64,000 bases of DNA from UBA4479 sp965229805 (lineage in GTDB: Bacteria > Pseudomonadota > Alphaproteobacteria > Rhodospirillales > Casp-alpha2), in assembly GCA_965229805.1 (NCBI GenBank), contig CBDDJO010000002.1, positions 248,001 to 312,000 on the forward strand, read 5' to 3'. Positions 24,580-33,745 of the stretch are shown here, in pieces. A program made the position numbers and the translations under genes. The stretch's first letter is position 1, and every line of letters starts with the position of its first letter. The notes under the pieces are model-generated. The model was not told where the DNA came from and ran no database searches. It worked only from the letters and a program-made list of their open reading frames with translations.

Positions 24580-25458
24580 TCAGGCGCCGTAACTCAGGGT
24601 TGGACGGACCCACCAGTCCGGTTTCTTTACGGAAATCGCTTCCGCCGCCGCTTCCGCCGCGTCCATCGAGGCAAAGACGCCGAAACACGTGGCGCCGCTG
24701 CCGGACATGCGCGCCAATTTCACCCCCGTTTGCGTCTCGAGGGCAGCGACCACGTCGGCGACGGCCGGGGCAAGTGATTTCGCCGGTGCTTCCAGGTCGT
24801 TACCGGTTTCGGACAGGGTGGCAATGACATCGGCCGCTTCTGTCGTCGCATCCGGCCAATCGACAGAGGGAGAAAAATCGCCGTTCCGGGCCTTGAAGAC
24901 GGCCGGTGTCGATACCTGGACCCCCGGGTTGACCAGCACCAGCGGCAGTTCGGGAAAGGTGCCGAGTAGCCTCAGATCCTCGCCGATGCCGCGCATCACG
25001 GCCGGCCGCGCCATGAGGCACACCGGCACGTCGGCGCCCAGCGACAGCGCGAGTCTGGAAATGCGTGCATCGTCGGGCGGCAACTGCCAGAGCCGGATCA
25101 GCGCCCGGAGTGCCGCCGCCCCGTCCGTGGAACCGCCGCCGATGCCGCTGGCGACCGGCAGGTTCTTGGTGAGTGTCAGGTGCGCGCCGGCATCGATCCC
25201 GAACATGCTGGCCAGTTCGGTCGCCGCGCGGAACACCAGATTGTCTTCGGGGGCGGGCAAACTGTCCACGAACGGACCGGTATAGTCGAGTGAGACGGCG
25301 TCGGCGGGTAGGGCATCGATCTGGTCGGCGGCGTCGGCGAATACGACGAGACTATCCAGTAGATGATAGCCGTCATCGCGCCGGCCGGTGACGTGAAGAT
25401 AGAGGTTGAGCTTCGCGGGGGCCGGCTCGCGCAGTGGCGGTGGCGCTTCAGCCGCCAT
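24580..25458 (-). CDS. ispE: 4-diphosphocytidyl-2-C-methyl-D-erythritol kinase
   Basis: A 292-aa GHMP kinase that phosphorylates CDP-ME in the non-mevalonate isoprenoid pathway. It has the substrate motif PAPAKLNLYLHVTGRRDDGYH (lysine and asparagine at the active site), the ATP-binding glycine loop PVASGIGGGSTDGAAALRAL, and a C-terminal MSGSGATCFGVF. Length and motif order match IspE. It overlaps the end of the upstream TPR gene by 11 bases, so the two are co-transcribed and translationally coupled, an arrangement also seen in other Rhodospirillales as far as I recall. Confidence 0.95.
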   Translation of the reverse strand: MAAEAPPPLREPAPAKLNLYLHVTGRRDDGYHLLDSLVVFADAADQIDALPADAVSLDYTGPFVDSLPAPEDNLVFRAATELASMFGIDAGAHLTLTKNLPVASGIGGGSTDGAAALRALIRLWQLPPDDARISRLALSLGADVPVCLMARPAVMRGIGEDLRLLGTFPELPLVLVNPGVQVSTPAVFKARNGDFSPSVDWPDATTEAADVIATLSETGNDLEAPAKSLAPAVADVVAALETQTGVKLARMSGSGATCFGVFASMDAAEAAAEAISVKKPDWWVRPTLSYGA

Positions 25459-27193
25459 CCGTCGTCGTCTTGATCACGGCGTCGACTTCCTCGACGAGGC
25501 CGTTCTCGAGCTTCTTCTCGATTTTTTCCTTCAACTCCGGCTCCGGCTCAAGGGCCAGCGCGTGGTTCCACTGAAAACTGGCTTCCAGGCGGCGGCCGAC
25601 CTTCCAGTAGGCGTCGCCCAGGTGGTCGTTGATCACCGGATCTTCCGGGCGCAGTTCGACGGCGCGCTCGAGCTCCGGCACGGCGTCCGCGTAACGGCCG
25701 AACTGATAATAGACCCAGCCCAGGCTGTCGGTGATGTAGCCGTCGTGCGGGCGCTTGGAAACTGCCGTCTTGATCATGGTCAGCGCGCGCTCCAGGTTCT
25801 TTCTCTGCTCGACCCATGAATAGCCGAGGTAGTTCAGGACCAAAGGCTGTTCCGGCTCGAACTCAAGGGCCTTGAGGAAATCCGCCTCGGCACGGTCCCA
25901 TTTCTTGGCCCGTTCCAGCACGATGCCGCGCGAGTAGAGCAACTGCCAATGGCGCTGCTCCAGCGTACCTATACGTTTTACCGCCTCGTCATAAGACGCG
26001 ATTGAATCGTCCCAGTTCTCGCGCCGCCGGTAGGCGTCGCCGAGCGATATCATCGGCCCGGGATCGTCGGGAAAGGCATCGGCGGCTTTTTTGAGGATAT
26101 CGACCGCGCCGTCGAAGTCGCCGATCCGGTCGAGGTTGCGCGCGATCCTGAGCGTTGCCGAGCGCGAGAAGGGGGTGCCGTCCGGCAGTTCGCGGTAAAC
26201 GGCCACGGCGTCCGCGTAGTTCTCCAGGTCCTCGAGAATACCGCCGGCGAGATACCGCATAACGGCGAAATCGGGACGCAGGTGCAGCGCAAGCCTTGCC
26301 AACACCAGCGCCGTCTCGCTACCGCCCTGGCGGTTCAGGGACGATGAAATGCCGAACATCGCCTCGGCGATCCCGTCCTGAGGGTTCCGCACCAGTACCG
26401 GCGCATTCTTGGTCTCTTCTTCGGCAAGGCGTTCCAGGTCTATATCGACGAACGACGTTCCCGGTTGCGCCTGCTGGTAGAGATCGAACACGGCCTTGGC
26501 TTCCTCGGTCTTGCCTTGGCGTTCATAGAGCGTGCCGAGAATACGCGATGCGCGCAGCGACGAGCCCTCATCTTCTTCCGCGACCGACAGGTAATAGGAT
26601 TCGGCGGCGGCGAAATCACCGGAAAGCTCGTGCATCAGGCCGGCATGGAGATCGTGTAGCGCCCGCGTGCCGCCTAGATCGCGGAGCGGCTTCAGCGCAT
26701 CAAGCGCCGCTTCCTTGTCGTTCTTCGCGAACAGCGCCCAGGATTTGAGCATGGGGACGGTGAAGCCGTTGAGGCCGGTGCTGTCGAGCGTCGACATACG
26801 CTCGATCACCGCGTCCCACTTGTCGTTCTTGGCGTCGTCGATGGCCAACGCCAGATTGGCGACCGGGGCCTTGGGTTCGTCCGCGAGATACTTTTCGGCG
26901 AGGCCCAACGCTTCCGTGATGCGACCGTCCATTAGATTGAACAGGAACGTGCGTCGGAGCACGTCCATCTGTTCCGCATCCTGCGTGAGGGTGCGGCCGA
27001 AGTACCGGATTGCCGCCTTCACGTCGCTTCGTTTCTGCGCCACGTGGCCGGCGAGAAAATTTCCAGAAACGGACGTCGACGGGTCCTCGGCGGCAAAGGC
27101 CGCCGGGCTCGAAGCGGCAAGTGCCGCCGCGAGCGCCGCCACGCCCAGTAACCGGATAGGGGCGTTAGGGACCACTCTGGTCGTTGAGGACAT
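25448..27193 (-). CDS. Secreted or periplasmic TPR-repeat protein
   Basis: A 581-aa protein with an N-terminal signal peptide (hydrophobic residues about 12-35, ending SSPAAFA). The rest is TPR-like helical repeats, for example FGRTLTQDAEQMDVLR, ILGTLYERQGKTEEAKAVF, MISLGDAYRRRENWDDSI, VLNYLGYSWVEQRKNLERAL and ITDSLGWVYYQFGRYADAV. The tail is charged and helical. It resembles the alphaproteobacterial tetratricopeptide proteins encoded before ispE, with no firm function. The start is ATG 27193 with GGAGAG 6 bases upstream; the upstream in-frame ATG at 27274 is not supported by a signal-peptide layout. Confidence 0.85.
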   Translation of the reverse strand: MSSTTRVVPNAPIRLLGVAALAAALAASSPAAFAAEDPSTSVSGNFLAGHVAQKRSDVKAAIRYFGRTLTQDAEQMDVLRRTFLFNLMDGRITEALGLAEKYLADEPKAPVANLALAIDDAKNDKWDAVIERMSTLDSTGLNGFTVPMLKSWALFAKNDKEAALDALKPLRDLGGTRALHDLHAGLMHELSGDFAAAESYYLSVAEEDEGSSLRASRILGTLYERQGKTEEAKAVFDLYQQAQPGTSFVDIDLERLAEEETKNAPVLVRNPQDGIAEAMFGISSSLNRQGGSETALVLARLALHLRPDFAVMRYLAGGILEDLENYADAVAVYRELPDGTPFSRSATLRIARNLDRIGDFDGAVDILKKAADAFPDDPGPMISLGDAYRRRENWDDSIASYDEAVKRIGTLEQRHWQLLYSRGIVLERAKKWDRAEADFLKALEFEPEQPLVLNYLGYSWVEQRKNLERALTMIKTAVSKRPHDGYITDSLGWVYYQFGRYADAVPELERAVELRPEDPVINDHLGDAYWKVGRRLEASFQWNHALALEPEPELKEKIEKKLENGLVEEVDAVIKTTTDGG

Positions 27194-27281
27194 GCACCGC
27201 TCTCCGCTTGGCTTGTTGGCAACCGAGTGTAGTGAACGCGTCTCTCCGTGGCCAGCCCATCCCGCGCCGATCACGATGATT

Positions 27282-28514
27282 TCATGCCGCCTGCGCTTGC
27301 CGCCATTTCATCAGTAGCCAGAACGCAATCGACATGTTGAGCAGGTTCCAGCCGATGCCGTTTATAAAGGCCGCCTGATAGGAGCCCGTGAGATCGAATA
27401 TCTCGCCCGACATCCAGCCGCCGGCGGCCATGCCAAGGACCGTGACCATGAGGACGAGACTGACGCGTGCGCCCGCTTCGCGGGCCGGAAAGTACTGCCG
27501 GACAATCAATGCGTAACTGGGCACGATGCCGCCCTGCGACAGCCCAAACAGGGCGGAGACGACATAAAGCGATACCAGCCCGTCGAACGGCAGGTAAAAG
27601 AACAGCGCCGCGCACTGCAGCGCCGAGCCCAAAAGCAGTGTGCCGAGGCCGCCGATCCTGTCGGCGATGAACCCGGACGCGATGCGGCTGACCACGCCGA
27701 GCCCCAGCATCAGCGAAAGCATCTCGGCACCGCGGGCGACGCCGAAGCCGAGATCGCCGCAATAGGCGACGATATGCACCTGCGGCATGGACATGGCGAT
27801 ACAGCAAGCGAGCCCGGCGATGATCAGCAGGACCTGGACGGTGCGGGGCGAAATGTCGTCCGGCCGCTCGCCAACCCTTTGGCCCAGGATGTTCGGCCGA
27901 TCCGAGGTGTCGGCGCGGCGGCGCAGATAAAACGCCATCGGCAGCATCAGTACGACGCAGGAGATGGCGATCCAGATATGCGCCTCGCGCCAGCCCACGG
28001 TCTGGATCGCGGTCGACAGGATCGGCGGCCATATGGTTCCTGAAAGGTAGTTGCCGCTGGCGACGATGCCGACGGCGATGCCGCGCCGTCGCTCGAACCA
28101 TAGCGACACGTCGGCGACCAATGGACCGAAAGTGGCGGCGCTGCCCATCATACCGATCAGCAGCGACTGCGCCAGCATGAACGTCAGCAGGCTTTCGGCC
28201 TGCGAAGCGGCGATATAGCCGACGGCGAGCATCGCGGTGCCGACCAGCAACGGGATGAATATACCGAAACGGTCGGCGAGCCGACCCATGACGATCCCGC
28301 CGACGGCGAACCCGATCATGGTCGCGGTGTAAGGCAGCGATGCGCCGCCCCGGTCGATGCCGAACTCGGCCTCGATCACCGGCAGCGTCACGACCACCGA
28401 CCAGAGACCGATGCCGCCGACGGTCGAAAGCGCGAGCGAAACGGCAAGCCGACGCCATGCATATGGGCCGTCGACGGGGTCCGCCTCCGCGGTGTGGGAA
28501 GTTGCGTCACTCAT
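27282..28514 (-). CDS. MFS transporter, monocarboxylate/OFA-like
   Basis: A 410-aa inner-membrane transporter with 12 predicted helices. The loop 2-3 motif GGIVMGRLADRFGIFIPLLV and the helix 4-5 region WFERRRGIAVGIVASGNYL resemble the oxalate/formate and monocarboxylate branch of MFS. The substrate is unknown. The N-terminal 20 residues are hydrophilic and cytoplasmic. It lies 88 bases upstream of, and on the same strand as, the TPR/ispE pair but has a separate ribosome site, so whether it belongs to that operon is unclear. The stretch 28515-28769 on its 5' side holds no gene I can support. Confidence 0.9.
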   Translation of the reverse strand: MSDATSHTAEADPVDGPYAWRRLAVSLALSTVGGIGLWSVVVTLPVIEAEFGIDRGGASLPYTATMIGFAVGGIVMGRLADRFGIFIPLLVGTAMLAVGYIAASQAESLLTFMLAQSLLIGMMGSAATFGPLVADVSLWFERRRGIAVGIVASGNYLSGTIWPPILSTAIQTVGWREAHIWIAISCVVLMLPMAFYLRRRADTSDRPNILGQRVGERPDDISPRTVQVLLIIAGLACCIAMSMPQVHIVAYCGDLGFGVARGAEMLSLMLGLGVVSRIASGFIADRIGGLGTLLLGSALQCAALFFYLPFDGLVSLYVVSALFGLSQGGIVPSYALIVRQYFPAREAGARVSLVLMVTVLGMAAGGWMSGEIFDLTGSYQAAFINGIGWNLLNMSIAFWLLMKWRQAQAA

Positions 28515-28769
28515 GAGATCGATCCGAAAACGGCAACGGGGCGTTGATTTAGGAGGCTACGGGCGATGCTGTCAAAATAAAGCCTAATCTTGATATCGCT
28601 TTCGCAATTACCAGATATCGTGCAAGAATACAGTCAATAAATGGCTTAGGGACGTCTGCATTCGCGCCTTGCGGGTATCGGTCGAAAAAGCGGCCGGTCT
28701 GCCGATATTTTCTAAAAGTTGGAGCCGGGCAGCGCGCCCTTCAATTTAATTGGTGTCGGAGTCCGCAAC

Positions 28770-29942
28770 GTGGACGGAAAAAACTATGAGGACGCCGTCG
28801 ACGACGATTCGTCGGGCATGGACGGCGCACACGGACCCAAGCGCAAACGCAGCAGCGTGAAATGGGTCGCGCTCGCCGCGTTGGCGGGAATTGTGCTTTG
28901 GGGGACCCACGATCAGTGGGGGCCGTTGTTCGCGAACGCCAACGTCAACACCGGTTCGGGCACCCCGGCGGAGACGCCCAAGAAAAAACCCGCGTCGGGC
29001 GTACCTGTCATCGTCGAAGCGGTGGGCGAGAGCCGCGACAGCGTCCTGGTCGAGGCGATTGGTACCGCGCGTGCGCGCTTGTCGGTGACGTTGTTCCCGG
29101 CAGCGGCCGGCGAGATCATGACCTTTCCCGTCGAGTCGGGCCAGCAGGTGAAGAAGAACGACGTCATTTTACGGCTCGATTCACGTGATGCGCAGTTGCA
29201 GGTCGGTGTTGCCGAGACCCGGGTCAAGGAAGCGGAAAACGCACTGGTCCGCGCACAGCGCCTCAAGGACAACAACGTCCGTTCGCGCGCCAACGTCGAG
29301 GATGCGGAAGTGATCCTCGAACGTGCCAAGCTCGAACTCGGACAGGCGCGCGAAGCGCTCGCCGACCGGACGGTGCGGGCGCCGTTCGACGGGATCGTCG
29401 GGATTCCCGAGGTCGAGACGGGTGACCGCGTTTCGACCGCCACCGAAATCATCACCATCGACGACCGTTCTACCCTGCTGGTCGAATTCGAAGTGGCCGA
29501 GCGCCATCTGTCGCGGGTCAAACTGGAAATGCCGGTAACGGCGCGCACACCGACCTTCCGCGACCGAGATATAGAGGGGGCGATTAACAAGATCGACAGC
29601 CGCGTCGATCCGGTATCGCGCACCGTCCGGGTCCGCGCCGCTTTCCCGAATACGGACGACTCGCTCAGGCCCGGGATGTCGTTCTTCGTCCAACTCGATC
29701 TGCCCGGCGACATGCTGGTCAGCGTGCCGGAACTGGCGCTGCAATGGCAGGACGGCGAGAGTTTCATCTGGCGGGTGGCCGACGGCAAGGCTGAGCGCGT
29801 CACGGTGACCACCAAGCGGCGTCTCAACAACAAGGTTCTGATCGAGGGTGACGTGCAGCCCGGGGACGTCGTCGTCGTCGAGGGTGTGCAACGGCTCCGG
29901 CCCGGCAGGCTCGTCGACATTTCGGCCAGTGCGGGCTCGTAA
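28770..29942 (+). CDS. RND efflux periplasmic adaptor (membrane fusion protein)
   Basis: A 390-aa HlyD/AcrA-type adaptor anchored by one N-terminal helix (VKWVALAALAGIVLWG). It has a biotinyl-lipoyl-like half (ATARARLSV-type region, then AAGEIMTFPVESGQQVKKND), a helical hairpin (AQLQVGVAETRVKEAENALV; AKLELGQAREALADRTVRAP), then the barrel and membrane-proximal domains. It links the pump to an outer-membrane channel; no tolC gene is present here. I prefer GTG 28770 with GGAG 8 bases upstream over TTG 28719, which has no ribosome site. It lies 27 bases before the pump gene. Confidence 0.88.
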   Translation: MDGKNYEDAVDDDSSGMDGAHGPKRKRSSVKWVALAALAGIVLWGTHDQWGPLFANANVNTGSGTPAETPKKKPASGVPVIVEAVGESRDSVLVEAIGTARARLSVTLFPAAAGEIMTFPVESGQQVKKNDVILRLDSRDAQLQVGVAETRVKEAENALVRAQRLKDNNVRSRANVEDAEVILERAKLELGQAREALADRTVRAPFDGIVGIPEVETGDRVSTATEIITIDDRSTLLVEFEVAERHLSRVKLEMPVTARTPTFRDRDIEGAINKIDSRVDPVSRTVRVRAAFPNTDDSLRPGMSFFVQLDLPGDMLVSVPELALQWQDGESFIWRVADGKAERVTVTTKRRLNNKVLIEGDVQPGDVVVVEGVQRLRPGRLVDISASAGS

Positions 29943-29969
29943 CGGGTTTCAGGGATAAGGCACAAGGCC

Positions 29970-32900
29970 ATGGCTGAACGTCTCGATACCTCCGCGGCAA
30001 CGAACGACCTGCCGACCATCAGCGTGCGCCGCCCTTATCTGGCGGTGGTGCTCAACCTCCTGATCATGATTGCCGGTTTTGGTGCGCTCCTGGGCGTCGA
30101 GGTGCGTGAATTGCCGGATGTCGACCGCCCCATCGTCACTGTACGCGCCGAGTATCCCGGCGCCTCGCCGGAGACCATGGACGCGGAAGTGACCAGCATC
30201 GTTGAGGCCGCCGTGGCGCGGGTCAATGGGGTCAAGGAAGTACGCTCCTCCTCGGAAGAGAATAACTTCCGCCTGCGCGCCGTCTTCAATCCGGACATTA
30301 ATCTTATCGACGCCGCCAATGACGTCCGCGAGGCCGTCAGCCGGGTCGAGCGGGACCTGCCGAGCGGTGTTGAAAACCTTACTGTCATCAAGGCCGATGC
30401 CGATGCCGAACCGATCGTGAGGCTCGCCGTCTACAGCGAGAGTTTGCAGATCGATGCCCTGACCCAGGTTGTCGAGGACCAGGTTATTCCCGAGCTGACA
30501 TCCGTCGAGGGGGTCGCGGACGTTTCCATGTACGGCGATCAGGAACGCGTGCTGCGTGTGCTCCTCGACCCTCTGCGACTGGCGAGTTATGGCCTTTCCG
30601 TCGCTGACGTCGCCAATGTCATGCGCAACGCGCGCTATGATGTGCCAGCCGGCAGTTTTCAGTCGCGTGAACAGGAGGTTCTGGTCCGTGCCAATGCCTC
30701 CGTTATCGATCCCAAGAAGATCGAAGACCTGTTCATCCGCGAGCCGGTCCGGATCGGCGACGTGGCGACGGTTTTCTTCGGTCCCGCCAAGGCCGAAAGC
30801 TGGGTTCGCCTCAACGGTCGCACGGTGCTTTCGCTGGGTGTGGTGCGTCAGGCAAGCTCCAACACCATCGCCATCGCCGAGGGGGTGGCCAGGGTCGTTG
30901 AGCGCCTGAAGACGCAAATTCCGAACATCACCGTCGAGACGATTTCCGACGAGAGTCTGTTCATCAAGGGTTCTATTTCCGAACTTCTGGCGACCCTCGG
31001 TTACACGATCATGATCGTGGTCCTGGTGCTGGCGATTTTCACCGGACAGTGGCGCGCCTCGATCATTCCCACCGTCGCCATGCCGGTCGCACTCGTCGGC
31101 TCGCTGGCGGCGGTGTGGCTCCTCGGCTTCTCCGTCAACCTGATCACGTTGTTGGCGATGGTGCTGGCCGCGGGGGTGGTCGTCGATGACGCGATTGTCG
31201 TGCTGGAGAACATCCAGCGCCTGCGCGGCCAGGGGATCCAGACCCGGGCCGCCGCCGTGCTCGGCACGCGCCAGGTGTTCTTTGCCATCATCGCGACGAC
31301 GGCAACGCTGGTATCGGTGTTCGTGCCGATTTCATTCCTGCCGTCGACCGCCGGCCGGCTGTTCCAGGAATTCGGCTTCGTGCTGGCGGTGACGGTGATG
31401 ATTTCATCGTTCGTCGCACTGACATTGGTGCCGATGCTGGCGTCGAAACTTCCCAACCGTGCCAAGACCCGAGAGGCGGGCGCAGTGACGCGGGCGCTCA
31501 GGACCGTGGGCGGATGGGGCGTCAAGGCCTATACGGTCCCGCTCGATCTGGTGCTTCGCGCGCCGGTGCTGGTATTCGTCCTGTGCGCAGCCGTGATCGC
31601 CACCGCCGTCATGGCTTATCAGGACCTGGGCCAGGAGCTGGTGCCGGAGGAGGACCGCGGTAAGGTGACGGCGCGCCTGACCGGCCCCGACGGTACGGGG
31701 CTTCCATATTGCGACCGCCAAGTCGAACAGGTCGAGAAGATGTTCGAGCCCTACATCAAGTCGGGCGTGGTGGAACGGCTGTTCACCATCACCGGATACT
31801 ACGATCTGAACCGGGGCCTGGTGGACGCACCGCTGATCCCCTGGGAGCAGCGCACCATTTCCGAGGGGGAGATCGCGCAAGATATCAACAAACAGCTCGC
31901 CAAACTGCCGGGCGCTCAGGCACGGGTGCGGCGCGGCAACAGCCTCAATCTCAGAAACGCCGACGGTGAACTCGAGATCGCACTGATCGGTGCTGAATAT
32001 GGGCACATTTATCAGGAAGTTCAGAAATTCATCCGCGATCTGGAGCAGACAACGCCGTGGATCAGCAATTTCCGTGTCGAGTTCCGTGCAACGCAGCCGG
32101 AACTTTCCATCGACATCGACCGCCGCCGCGCGACCGACCTCGGCGTCGACATCGGCGATTTGGCGACCACCATTCAGGTCTTGGTCGACGAGTTCGAGGT
32201 TGCCGAGCTGACGGTTAATGACAAGACCGTGCCGATCATGCTGCAGGCGACCGAGGAAGCGATCAACGAGCCGGCCGATATCGCCAACTTGTATGTGACC
32301 GCCGCCGGCGGGCGGCTGGTGCCGCTGTCGCAGTTGATTTCGTTCTCCGAAAGCTCGGTCGCGGCCGAACTCGACCGCCATGCGCAGCGCCGGGCCATCG
32401 AGATCGATGCTGACGTGGCGCCGGGCCGTTCGCTTTCGGAGGCGATCGAGGCGGTTCGCGCCGTCGCCGCCGACAGTCTGACCGGTGACGTCGGTCTGAT
32501 CTTCCTGGGCGAAGCCAAGGAATTGACCGAGACGTCGCACGATCTCGCGATCACCTACCTGATCGCGTTCGTCGTGGTGTTCCTGGTTCTGGTGGCGCAG
32601 TTCGAAAGCGTGACCAGCGCCGCCGCCGTGATGCTGACGGTGCCGTTCGGAATCTGTGCGGCGATCTTCGCGCTCTACATGACGGGCACGTCGATCAATA
32701 TCTATTCACAGATCGGGGTGTTGATGTTGACCGGGATCATGGCCAAGAACGCGATCCTGATGGTCGAGTTCGCCGATCAATTGCGTGAGCACGGCATGTC
32801 GCCGAAAGAAGCCGCGCGCGAGGCGTCGCTGGTCCGTTTCCGGCCGATCATGATGACCATGTTCTCGACGGTGTTCGCCGGCCTGCCGCTGATACTCGGC

Positions 32901-33110
32901 ACCGGCCCCGGCTCGGAAGCGCGCGTCGCCATCGGCTGGGTCATCTTCGGCGGGCTCGGCATGGCCGCCACGATCACGCTGTTACTGACACCGGTGCTCT
33001 ATTCGCTGATCGCCGGATTCTCCAAGCCGCGTTCGCAGACCGGCGAGGAACTGGAAGACGAACTGCGCACCGTCGACAGCCGGAACGCCTCGGGCGCGCC
33101 GGCTGAGTGA
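29970..33110 (+). CDS. RND-family efflux permease
   Basis: A 1046-aa inner-membrane proton-driven pump with the usual two repeats of six helices and large periplasmic loops. The first half begins PYLAVVLNLLIMIAGFGALL and contains LLAMVLAAGVVVDDAIVVLE, whose adjacent aspartates are the proton-relay pair of TM4. The second half has GVLMLTGIMAKNAILMVEFA. Length and layout match hydrophobe/amphiphile-type RND pumps (AcrB/MexB relatives) rather than heavy-metal CusA types. Substrates cannot be told. It forms an operon with the adaptor upstream. The C-terminal 35 residues are cytoplasmic and acidic. Confidence 0.95.
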   Translation: MAERLDTSAATNDLPTISVRRPYLAVVLNLLIMIAGFGALLGVEVRELPDVDRPIVTVRAEYPGASPETMDAEVTSIVEAAVARVNGVKEVRSSSEENNFRLRAVFNPDINLIDAANDVREAVSRVERDLPSGVENLTVIKADADAEPIVRLAVYSESLQIDALTQVVEDQVIPELTSVEGVADVSMYGDQERVLRVLLDPLRLASYGLSVADVANVMRNARYDVPAGSFQSREQEVLVRANASVIDPKKIEDLFIREPVRIGDVATVFFGPAKAESWVRLNGRTVLSLGVVRQASSNTIAIAEGVARVVERLKTQIPNITVETISDESLFIKGSISELLATLGYTIMIVVLVLAIFTGQWRASIIPTVAMPVALVGSLAAVWLLGFSVNLITLLAMVLAAGVVVDDAIVVLENIQRLRGQGIQTRAAAVLGTRQVFFAIIATTATLVSVFVPISFLPSTAGRLFQEFGFVLAVTVMISSFVALTLVPMLASKLPNRAKTREAGAVTRALRTVGGWGVKAYTVPLDLVLRAPVLVFVLCAAVIATAVMAYQDLGQELVPEEDRGKVTARLTGPDGTGLPYCDRQVEQVEKMFEPYIKSGVVERLFTITGYYDLNRGLVDAPLIPWEQRTISEGEIAQDINKQLAKLPGAQARVRRGNSLNLRNADGELEIALIGAEYGHIYQEVQKFIRDLEQTTPWISNFRVEFRATQPELSIDIDRRRATDLGVDIGDLATTIQVLVDEFEVAELTVNDKTVPIMLQATEEAINEPADIANLYVTAAGGRLVPLSQLISFSESSVAAELDRHAQRRAIEIDADVAPGRSLSEAIEAVRAVAADSLTGDVGLIFLGEAKELTETSHDLAITYLIAFVVVFLVLVAQFESVTSAAAVMLTVPFGICAAIFALYMTGTSINIYSQIGVLMLTGIMAKNAILMVEFADQLREHGMSPKEAAREASLVRFRPIMMTMFSTVFAGLPLILGTGPGSEARVAIGWVIFGGLGMAATITLLLTPVLYSLIAGFSKPRSQTGEELEDELRTVDSRNASGAPAE

Positions 33111-33146
33111 CGTTCCGAATGCGGATAAAAGAACCACGATCCTAAA

Positions 33147-33179
33147 CGAGCGCCCGGGGTTGATCCGGACGCTCGATTT
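33147..33179 (+). terminator. Probable terminator after the RND operon
   Basis: An 11-base stem with one mismatch (33147-33157 with 33165-33175) and a 7-base loop, followed by ATTTC, 37 bases after the pump stop codon. The T-run is short. Confidence 0.5.
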
Positions 33180-33266
33180 CGGATTCACGTTCACATGCGC
33201 CTTCGCGCACGCGTACAGGCCCTGTATAACGTTCAGGGCGACATTGGATTTTTCGGATTAAGCGGT

Positions 33267-33587
33267 TCAGCCCGCTTGTTCGCCTTCGCCTTGGCCTTCA
33301 CCCTCGTCCTCAAGGCCCAGCACGGCACCGGTGCGCTGCGGTTCGATCGGTTGCAGCTCGTCCTTGCTGTCGTTGGTCCACTCGGCGATCTGGATGACCT
33401 CGGCGTGGTCGCCGTCCTGCTCCTCGAGATTGACCGGTTCAAGGACGTGCAGGCCGTTCTGGTCGGCATAGAACGTGTGCTCGCCGAAAACGTTGGTCAG
33501 CGCCTCGTTGGCGGCATTGTCTTCCGGAATGGGAATAGCCCCGGTCTGACGCTCGATGGCGCCGACCTGTTCGCTCGTCAGTTTCAT
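33267..33587 (-). CDS. Small acidic protein of unknown function (106 aa)
   Basis: A 106-aa soluble, strongly acidic protein. The N-terminal half has a mixed fold (LTSEQVGAIERQTGAIPIPE; NVFGEHTFYADQNGLHVLE). The tail is low-complexity Glu/Gly (EDEGEGQGEGE). It has no cysteine, signal peptide or membrane helix. I recognise no domain. The gene stands between the RND operon and the ETF-QO gene, which lies 159 bases further upstream on the same strand. It may be an uncharacterised alphaproteobacterial family. Codon use looks like that of the neighbours. Confidence 0.7.
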   Translation of the reverse strand: MKLTSEQVGAIERQTGAIPIPEDNAANEALTNVFGEHTFYADQNGLHVLEPVNLEEQDGDHAEVIQIAEWTNDSKDELQPIEPQRTGAVLGLEDEGEGQGEGEQAG

Positions 33588-33745
33588 GAAAATGCCTAAC
33601 TATCGTCGTTCGGACGGGGAGACGCCGCGTTCGGCTTTGTCCTTGGATACGGGTTTTCGACGTGTCCCTGTTCAGCACCCTCGCAAATTGTAAACACGGG
33701 TGCAAGGGGGCGCCTCTTGCTGTTTCTCGTCCAAGCGTAAGGGAC